Program-made: the position numbers and the translations under genes
In this document: positions 32,823-37,196 of the stretch, one piece after another
Numbering within the stretch: position 1 is the first letter of the stretch
How the letters are laid out: each line of letters begins with the position of its first letter
NCBI GenBank assembly: GCA_900316935.1
Contig: ONEW01000023.1
Span: 1 to 37,196, forward strand
Length of the DNA stretch: 37,196 nucleotides
Source of the DNA: an uncultured Selenomonadales bacterium
GTDB lineage: Bacteria > Bacillota > Negativicutes > Acidaminococcales > Acidaminococcaceae
Direction: 5' to 3'
Notes under the pieces: model-generated
Databases searched by the model: none
Told to the model about the DNA's origin: nothing
What the model saw: only the letters and a program-made list of their open reading frames with translations

Positions 32823-33386
32823 TCATAACTGACCGACCAGGTCCAGGCTCGGCGTAAGGGTCCTTTCGCCGGGATGCCATTTTGCCGGGCATACCTGGTC
32901 GCCATGTTCGTGGACGAACTGGCAGGCCTGCAGCTTGCGAAGGAGCTCGTCGGCATTACGGCCCACGTTGCCGGCGCTCACCTCGTAAGCGGTGATTCTG
33001 CCTTCCGGGTTCACAATGAACGTACCGCGTTCCGCAACGCCGGCCGCTTCGATATAGACATCGAAATCCTTGGACAAAGCGTGGGTCGGGTCGGCCACCA
33101 TCGGATAGGCGATGGTGCGGATCTTGTCCGAAGCATCGTGCCAGGCTTTATGGACATAGGCCGTATCGCAGGATACGGAATAAATCTCGCAGCCCGCCTT
33201 CTTGAATTCGTCATATCTGGCAGCCAGATCTTCCAGTTCCGTAGGGCAGACAAAGGTGAAGTCTGCAGGATAGAAGAAGAAGATGGACCATTTGCCTAAA
33301 ATATCCTTTTTGGAAACATCGACGATTTTTCCGTTCAGGAATGCACTGGCAGTAAAATCACTGACTTCTTTGGAAATTAAGGACAT
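32823..33386 (-). CDS. ahpC: Alkyl hydroperoxide reductase AhpC (2-Cys peroxiredoxin)
   Basis: The 187-residue peroxiredoxin has the peroxidatic Cys47 in FTFVCPTE and the resolving Cys166 in VCPAKW near the C-terminus, as in typical AhpC. It reduces hydrogen and organic peroxides in the cytoplasm and is recycled by the AhpF-like reductase downstream. AAAGGAGG seven bases upstream fixes ATG 33386. The promoter is strong and overlaps a Fur/PerR-type box, so peroxide or metal control is likely. Confidence 0.96.
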   Translation of the reverse strand: MSLISKEVSDFTASAFLNGKIVDVSKKDILGKWSIFFFYPADFTFVCPTELEDLAARYDEFKKAGCEIYSVSCDTAYVHKAWHDASDKIRTIAYPMVADPTHALSKDFDVYIEAAGVAERGTFIVNPEGRITAYEVSAGNVGRNADELLRKLQACQFVHEHGDQVCPAKWHPGERTLTPSLDLVGQL

Positions 33387-33425
33387 GGAACAACCTCCTT
33401 TGAACAATATCTTGTCCTGAAATTT

Positions 33426-33443
33426 TTAGTTAGCGTTAACTAA
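33426..33443. promoter_or_regulatory. Palindrome at the ahpC transcription start
   Basis: TTAGTTA-4-TAACTAA lies just downstream of the ahpC -10 element. It resembles, with a different spacing, the palindrome over the 26-residue peptide promoter. Confidence 0.5.
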
Positions 33444-33451
33444 CTGCATTC

Positions 33452-33480
33452 AGTATAGCAAGGTTCATTCCAGATGTCAA
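33452..33480 (-). promoter_or_regulatory. ahpC promoter
   Basis: On the minus strand TTGACA and TATACT are separated by 17 bases. Confidence 0.88.
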
Positions 33481-33492
33481 TAATAATTATCA
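33478..33492 (-). promoter_or_regulatory. Fur/PerR-type box at the ahpC -35
   Basis: TGATAATTATTATTG matches the 7-1-7 consensus TGATAATnATTATCA at 12 of 14 specified bases and overlaps the -35 element. Confidence 0.6.
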
Positions 33493-33555
33493 AATAATGT
33501 TTTTTATGTTTTCCGCAGGCCGTGCAGGACGCTTTGAACGCTGCGTCCTGCTGCC

Positions 33556-34638
33556 TTAGGGTTCCGCCTTGACGGCCCACCGCAGCTTCGTCGGCTTTGC
33601 CCGGGGATTGCGGGCGCATTCGGCGGCCGAAGGGCGGATCACGTCGCGGGCCACGGCGGAGTAGATGCCTTCGTTATGGTACAGCTTGAAGGCCTTCTTG
33701 ACGAGGCGGTCTTCGCCGGAGTGGAAGGTGAGGACGGCGACGCGGCCGCCCGGGGCGAGGACGCCGGGGAGGCTGTCCAGGAAGCGGACGAGGGCGTCGA
33801 ATTCGCCATTCACGTCGATGCGCAGAGCCTGGAAGACGCGGGCGCTGCTCTTTTTCACGGCGTCCCGGCGGTCCTTTTTAGGCAGGAATTCCAGCGCCTT
33901 TTCCACCTCGCGGTGCAGGGCCGTGGTCGTGACGATGGGCGTGCCGCGCCGCAGGTCGCCGCAGATGGTGCGGGCGATGGCTTCAGCGTAGGGTTCGTCG
34001 GAGTTTTCGACGAAGAGGTGGACCAGGTCGTCCTGCGAAAGCTTGCGCAGCAGGTCCGCCGCCGAAATGCCGCGGTCCGGGTTCATGCGCAGGTCCAGGG
34101 GCCCGTCGGCTTTGTAGGAGAAGCCGCGGTCCGGGTTGTCGAGCTGCATGGACGAAATGCCCAGATCGGCCAGGACGAAGTCGAACGGCCCGGTTTCGGC
34201 AGCCAGCCTGGCGATGCCGGCGAAGTTCATGTGCCGGATGGTGAGGATGTCCTCCCCGTACCCGGCGTCGCGCAGGCGCTTTTCCGTCTTCACGATTTCG
34301 ATGGGGTCCACATCGGTGGCGTACAGATGCCCGCGGCCCTGCAGCCTGGCCAGCATGGCCCGCGTGTGGCCGCCGTAGCCCAGGGTGGCGTCAAAGCCCT
34401 GCTGCCCGGGCCGGATCTGCAGAAAATCCAGGATTTCCTCCACCATGATGGGGATATGCGTTCCCGCCGGCGTGTTGCCCTTGGCCGTCACGTGCCCGGC
34501 GATGGCGCCGTACTTTTCCGGATGGAGCTCCTTGTACTTCTCCTTGAAATTTTTCGGGTAATGGCCCTTATAGTGGATGCGGCGGTGGTGCACCGGTTCC
34601 TTTTCCGGGCCCCCGTCGCGCGTTACATCGTCCGTCAT
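33556..34638 (-). CDS. rsmH: RsmH-like S-adenosylmethionine methyltransferase (16S rRNA m4C1402 family) with N-terminal extension
   Basis: The 360-residue protein contains the complete RsmH core: HIPIMVEEILDFL, GFDATLGYGGHTRAML, YATDVDP, ADLGISSMQLDNPDRGFSY, GPLDLRMNP, and a C-terminal VLTFHSGEDRLVKKAF. Before the core there are ~58 extra residues rich in Lys, His and Tyr (KGHYPKNFKEKYKELHPEKYG). It lies outside a dcw/mra cluster, so it is probably a paralogue; whether it modifies C1402 or another base is unknown. A promoter is visible (TTGCGG 34712 and TATAGT 34689, minus strand, 17 bases apart). Confidence 0.82.
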   Translation of the reverse strand: MTDDVTRDGGPEKEPVHHRRIHYKGHYPKNFKEKYKELHPEKYGAIAGHVTAKGNTPAGTHIPIMVEEILDFLQIRPGQQGFDATLGYGGHTRAMLARLQGRGHLYATDVDPIEIVKTEKRLRDAGYGEDILTIRHMNFAGIARLAAETGPFDFVLADLGISSMQLDNPDRGFSYKADGPLDLRMNPDRGISAADLLRKLSQDDLVHLFVENSDEPYAEAIARTICGDLRRGTPIVTTTALHREVEKALEFLPKKDRRDAVKKSSARVFQALRIDVNGEFDALVRFLDSLPGVLAPGGRVAVLTFHSGEDRLVKKAFKLYHNEGIYSAVARDVIRPSAAECARNPRAKPTKLRWAVKAEP

Positions 34639-34683
34639 AGTGATTGTCCTTTCCTGTGCGATGTATGGGGTTGCACTACCTAA

Positions 34684-34712
34684 ACTATACTATGGAACAG
34701 CGTGTACCGCAA
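34684..34712 (-). promoter_or_regulatory. Promoter of the RsmH-like gene
   Basis: On the minus strand TTGCGG and TATAGT are 17 bases apart, about 45 bases before the ATG. It overlaps no other gene and is back to back with the promoter at 34722. Confidence 0.65.
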
Positions 34713-34721
34713 TTGTCCAGG

Positions 34722-34750
34722 TTGTGTAAAGCGGCGGGCTACGATATAAT
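34722..34750 (+). promoter_or_regulatory. Promoter of the unknown 141-residue protein gene
   Basis: TTGTGT at 34722 and TATAAT at 34745 are 17 bases apart. Confidence 0.7.
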
Positions 34751-34796
34751 AGAGGAAATGAGGCCCTGCCGCGGCGGGGTACAAGGGGGACGTGCC

Positions 34797-35222
34797 ATGG
34801 TTACGAACAATGCGATTGAGGCGTGGCTGCAGGAACAGGGCCATCCGGTCAAGCCGTTGAAGGATCCGCGGACGGGGACGCCGGTCTATGTGGTCCGGCA
34901 TCCGTCTGCGGCGGCCCGGATGGAGTACACGGGCATGGTGGCAGTGCCGCCGGGCCGGTTCATGATGATCAAGGTGGTGGGGTGCAGCCTGGAAAAGTAC
35001 CATCCCCGGGCCTGCGAGGCTGTGCTGATGCAGTTCAACGGCCTCATGAACCGCCGCCCCTCGAAGGACAGCTATAACTACAGTGTCGACCATAACCACC
35101 TGGCCATCGTCTTCTGGCCGGAGAATACGACGGTGGGGGAGATGCAGCGCGTCATGGAATACGGGTTCGACCGGCTCGATTTCATGTACCGCAATCTGGA
35201 GCGCCTCGATTTGGAAGGGTGA
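34797..35222 (+). CDS. Unknown 141-residue protein, possibly YbjN/CesT-like fold
   Basis: I do not recognise this soluble protein. It starts MVTNNAIEAWLQEQGH, has alternating strands (PVYVVRHP, GMVAVPPGRFMMIKVVG), a helix (CEAVLMQFNGLMNRR), further strands (YNYSVDHNHLAIVFWPE) and a final helix (EMQRVMEYGFDRLDFMYRNLERL). The order helix-strands-helix-strands-helix is reminiscent of YbjN-type or chaperone-like folds, but no motif proves it. AGGGGG seven bases upstream supports ATG 34797. It is alone, upstream of the tRNA cluster. Confidence 0.75.
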   Translation: MVTNNAIEAWLQEQGHPVKPLKDPRTGTPVYVVRHPSAAARMEYTGMVAVPPGRFMMIKVVGCSLEKYHPRACEAVLMQFNGLMNRRPSKDSYNYSVDHNHLAIVFWPENTTVGEMQRVMEYGFDRLDFMYRNLERLDLEG

Positions 35223-35275
35223 AGAAGGGCCTGCGGGCCGGATTCCGGAACTTTTGGGATTTTTCAATTTCAGCC

Positions 35276-35304
35276 TTGACAAATAGGGGGTTTCGCTGTA
35301 TTAT
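35276..35304 (+). promoter_or_regulatory. Promoter of the tRNA cluster
   Basis: TTGACA at 35276 and TATTAT at 35299 are 17 bases apart, about 18 bases before the first tRNA. Confidence 0.8.
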
Positions 35305-35321
35305 AATCGAGTAACACGTAT

Positions 35322-35397
35322 GGTCCACTAGCTCAGCTGGCAGAGCAACTGACTCTTAATCAGTGGGTCCGGGGTTCGAATCCCCGGTGGATCACCA
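35322..35397 (+). tRNA. tRNA-Lys (CTT)
   Basis: A full cloverleaf with acceptor GGTCCAC/GTGGATC is visible. The anticodon stem ACTGA/TCAGT has the loop CTCTTAA, giving anticodon CTT. CCA is encoded. Confidence 0.97.
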
Positions 35398-35400
35398 TGT

Positions 35401-35476
35401 GGGCGCTTAGCTCAGCTGGGAGAGCGTCTGCCTTACAAGCAGAATGTCAGCGGTTCGATCCCGTTAGCGCCCACCA
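35401..35476 (+). tRNA. tRNA-Val (TAC)
   Basis: The acceptor is GGGCGCT/AGCGCCC and the anticodon loop CTTACAA gives TAC. CCA is encoded. It starts three bases after tRNA-Lys. Confidence 0.97.
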
Positions 35477-35489
35477 TTTTTTTATCTTC

Positions 35490-35566
35490 GGCCCGGTGGT
35501 TCAGATGGTTAGAATGCCGCCCTGTCACGGCGGAGGTCACGAGTTCGAGTCTCGTCCGGGTCGCCA
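35490..35566 (+). tRNA. tRNA-Asp (GTC)
   Basis: The acceptor is GGCCCGG/CCGGGTC, the discriminator base is G and the anticodon loop CTGTCAC gives GTC. CCA is encoded. Confidence 0.97.
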
Positions 35567-35570
35567 TGCT

Positions 35571-35646
35571 GCCTCGGTAGCTCAGTTGGTAGAGCAAAGG
35601 ACTGAAAATCCTTGTGTCAACAGTTCGATTCTGTTCTGAGGCACCA
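35571..35646 (+). tRNA. tRNA-Phe (GAA)
   Basis: The acceptor is GCCTCGG/CTGAGGC, the anticodon stem AAGGA/TCCTT and the loop CTGAAAA, giving GAA. The discriminator A and encoded CCA match the UGGU bulge of the T-box leader at 19668-19960, of which this tRNA is the probable ligand. Confidence 0.97.
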
Positions 35647-35657
35647 TTTGTCCATTC

Positions 35658-35687
35658 ACCCACGGTCGGAAAGCCCGTGGGTTCTTT
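35658..35687 (+). terminator. Terminator of the tRNA cluster
   Basis: ACCCACGG pairs with CCGTGGGT, followed by TCTTT. Confidence 0.8.
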
Positions 35688-35726
35688 AGTATTTACGGAT
35701 TTTGGTTGATAAAAGGAGGAACTGAC

Positions 35727-35936
35727 ATGTTCACTGGTGGTGAAGAAACGACTTTTTCCCAACAGTTCATTTGGGCCATCGTTTTCGTGTGCAGCCTGCG
35801 CGGCAGCTATAAGAACCTGAAGGACGGGGACTATTTCTGGGGCATTGCCTTTACGGTCATGATCCCCGTGTCCGCCTACTTCCTGATGGACCTGTTCAAC
35901 GTGCTGCCTCCCGGTGTGCCCCACGTGTTCGGCTGA
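35727..35936 (+). CDS. Small membrane protein of unknown function
   Basis: The 69-residue protein starts MFTGGEETTFSQQ and has two predicted transmembrane helices, about FIWAIVFVCSLRG and FWGIAFTVMIPVSAYFLMDLF, joined by a charged SYKNLKDGDY turn. I do not recognise a family. AAAAGGAGG seven bases upstream supports ATG 35727 rather than the upstream ATG 35706. It sits alone between the tRNA cluster and a terminator. Confidence 0.75.
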   Translation: MFTGGEETTFSQQFIWAIVFVCSLRGSYKNLKDGDYFWGIAFTVMIPVSAYFLMDLFNVLPPGVPHVFG

Positions 35937-35960
35937 TTGAGGGGTATGCGGATATGCGGA

Positions 35961-35996
35961 AGCCCGCCTGACGTTGTGTCAGGCGGGCTTTTTTAC
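35961..35996 (+). terminator. Terminator of the small membrane protein gene
   Basis: AGCCCGCCTGAC pairs with GTCAGGCGGGCT around GTTGT, followed by a T-run. The stem can also act on the opposite strand, after the dipeptidase gene. Confidence 0.9.
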
Positions 35997-36028
35997 GTTT
36001 CCGCAGGGTTTTTCAAAGGCCGGGGACC

Positions 36029-36044
36029 TGTTTCACGTGAAACA
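36029..36044. promoter_or_regulatory. parS site (ParB/Spo0J binding), perfect match
   Basis: TGTTTCACGTGAAACA is a full 16-bp palindrome identical to a known Bacillus-type parS sequence. It is intergenic, nine bases from the dipeptidase stop codon. Confidence 0.9.
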
Positions 36045-36053
36045 ACCGGCAGG

Positions 36054-37001
36054 TCACAGGACCCGTTTCAGGTAGGCGAAGCAGTTGTCGTGAGCGATCT
36101 TGTCCAGCGTGGCAGCCGGGAATTTCCCGGCCAGGAAGTCAAAAAGGTCGGCCAGGTGTTCCACGCGGTTCAGGTTGTAAGGCGGATGGCTGATGCCGTC
36201 GAAATCGCTGCCGAAGCCGACGTAGTCGTCGGACCCCATGACATCCATCATGTAGGCGAGGTGCCTGTAGACGCTTTCGATGCAGGCATCGTGGTAATCC
36301 TTTTCCAGGAACTGGCCGGCGAAGTTGACGCCGACGAAGCCCTTCGTCTTCGCGAGGGCGCGCAGCTGGTCGTCCCGCAGGTTGCGTGGATGGCCGGTCA
36401 GGCTGTAGGCGCAGGAATGGGTGGCGATGACAGGTTTTAGCGACGTCTCCAGGACATCCCGGAAGCCGTAAGTGGAGATGTGCGAAACATCGACGGCCAT
36501 GCCGAGGCGGTTCATTTCCGCCACGACCTTGCGCCCGAACTGCGTCAGGCCGCCCTTGCTGCCTTCCTCGTTGACGCCGTCGGCGATGTCGTTGCGGTTG
36601 CTCCAGGTCAGGGTCATGCAGCGCACGCCCAGCTCGTAGTACACGCGCAGCGCTTCCAGGCTGCCGTCCAGGGCGCCGCCTTCCTCAATGGCCAGGAGCG
36701 TGTTGAAGGGGTGCTCCAGGGCGTGGTCCACGTCGTCCTTCGTGAGGATCCGGTGGATGTCGATGCCCTGGTCCCGGATGGCCTTCGTTTCCGTCAGGTA
36801 CTTGTCGATGAGCTTCAGGGTGTACCGTGTCCCGCCGCCCCAGCGGAACTCCTCCGTCGGCACGTACATGGCGATGAACTGCAGGCCGCCGCCGTTGGCG
36901 ATGATCCGTTCCGCGTCGAGCATCAGGTCGTTGGACCACAGGTGCTTGCCCTGCCGGTATAATTCCGAGATGGTGTCACAATGGCAATCGCAAAGAAACA
37001 T
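36054..37001 (-). CDS. Membrane dipeptidase (peptidase family M19)
   Basis: The 315-residue zinc dipeptidase has the family metal ligands: HCD near the N-terminus (His7, Asp9), the bridging Glu in LLAIEEGGAL, DVSHIS and THSCAYSL with two further His, and FGSDFDG. It hydrolyses dipeptides, with broad specificity in bacteria. There is no signal peptide, so it acts in the cytoplasm. ATG 37001 follows AAGGAGG by seven bases. An extended -10 (TG-C-TATAAT, 37042-37047 complement) lies upstream. Confidence 0.92.
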   Translation of the reverse strand: MFLCDCHCDTISELYRQGKHLWSNDLMLDAERIIANGGGLQFIAMYVPTEEFRWGGGTRYTLKLIDKYLTETKAIRDQGIDIHRILTKDDVDHALEHPFNTLLAIEEGGALDGSLEALRVYYELGVRCMTLTWSNRNDIADGVNEEGSKGGLTQFGRKVVAEMNRLGMAVDVSHISTYGFRDVLETSLKPVIATHSCAYSLTGHPRNLRDDQLRALAKTKGFVGVNFAGQFLEKDYHDACIESVYRHLAYMMDVMGSDDYVGFGSDFDGISHPPYNLNRVEHLADLFDFLAGKFPAATLDKIAHDNCFAYLKRVL

Positions 37002-37069
37002 GGGAAATCCTCCTTGGTGCACGGGGTGCGCGTTTTTCTCCATTATAGCACATGCCGCGCGGGATGGGG

Positions 37070-37099
37070 AAACAGAAAGAGGGCGTCCTGCGGGACGCC
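37070..37099 (-). terminator. Terminator upstream of the dipeptidase, next to an IS end
   Basis: GGCGTCC pairs with GGACGCC; on the minus strand a T-rich stretch follows. On the plus strand only six bases separate the stem from the IS end at 37105, so a former plus-strand T-run may have been displaced by the insertion. Confidence 0.6.
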
Positions 37100-37104
37100 T
37101 GATG

Positions 37105-37196
37105 TGACCCCAAAAAGTTAGACCTTAGTAACGAGATGGTTTTTACTGTCTCGTTACTTTTTTATGCTGCCTGCAAGGAAAGCCTATATTGAACAG
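37105..37196 (-). mobile_element. End of an IS3-family insertion sequence, truncated by the window
   Basis: The terminal repeat starts TGACCCCAAAAAGTTAGACC at 37105. Inside is a hairpin GTAACGAGA/TCTCGTTAC (37128-37157) followed by a T-run on the plus strand, which would stop transcription entering the element, and then the transposase end on the minus strand. The repeat resembles the palindrome arms at 50-92. Confidence 0.75.
37162..37196 (-). CDS. C-terminus of IS3-family transposase OrfB (partial)
   Basis: Only the last ten full codons are in the window, VQYRLSLQAA and TAA. A PxQYR...LAA-like ending is typical of DDE transposases of the IS3/IS150 group. The rest lies beyond the window edge. 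The assignment relies on this ending and the terminal repeat 57 bases away. Confidence 0.65.
   Translation of the reverse strand, partial: VQYRLSLQAA

Noticed and set aside
31145..32956. Extended N-terminus of the AhpF-like protein starting inside ahpC
   Set aside because: The first 64 codons are out-of-frame ahpC sequence and terminator; ATG 32764 has a proper ribosome-binding site.

Overview
The window looks like a GC-rich Negativicutes chromosome (Gram-negative Firmicutes; Acidaminococcaceae, Veillonellaceae or Selenomonadaceae type). Firmicute traits are strong AGGAGG ribosome-binding sites, a T-box leader, a sufCBDSU operon with SufU, YvrJ/DUF1659/DUF2922 proteins and Bacillus-type parS sites. 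Diderm traits are two type V autotransporter genes with outer-membrane barrels. Genus cannot be fixed from the sequence alone. Three 16-bp parS-like sites (9552, 24815, 36029) suggest an origin-proximal location.

Layout. 1-1535 is AT-richer: a near-perfect IS-end palindrome, a 5'-truncated class V aminotransferase remnant and an RpiR-type regulator. 1557-2366 (minus) is a NYN-LOTUS protein. 2542-7604 holds two head-to-head autotransporter genes, one with a signal peptide but a broken barrel, the other with an intact barrel but no signal peptide. 7880-9532 is a four-gene cassette, DUF1659, DUF2922, YvrJ and a cytoplasmic Amidase_2-like protein, followed by a parS-like site. 9735-13215 is a nucleoside salvage operon (ribokinase, DcuC-like carrier, nucleoside hydrolase). 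13297-14697 is an AlbA_2-type regulator behind an array of GTTGCAA operators. 14900-18009 carries an NSS-family symporter and an exported argininosuccinate-lyase-like protein.

18206-24963 is all minus strand: a sodium:solute symporter under a T-box leader with a probable Phe specifier and two T-box/terminator units, a TRAP-TAXI transporter operon ending in an EamA permease, and an esterase. 25195-29911 is the complete sufCBDSU iron-sulfur assembly operon, followed by an aquaporin. 30941-33386 (minus) is a peroxide module: ahpC, a domain-permuted AhpF-like reductase and a 26-residue membrane peptide with its own promoter. The right end has an RsmH paralogue, a small unknown protein, four tRNAs (Lys, Val, Asp, Phe), a small membrane protein, an M19 dipeptidase and the end of an IS3-family element that runs off the window.

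The most unusual items are the duplicated T-box decision module, the DUF1659-DUF2922-YvrJ-amidase cassette, the operator array of the AlbA_2 regulator, the exported lyase homologue and the permuted AhpF. All calls come from reading sequence and translations by eye; no database search was run.
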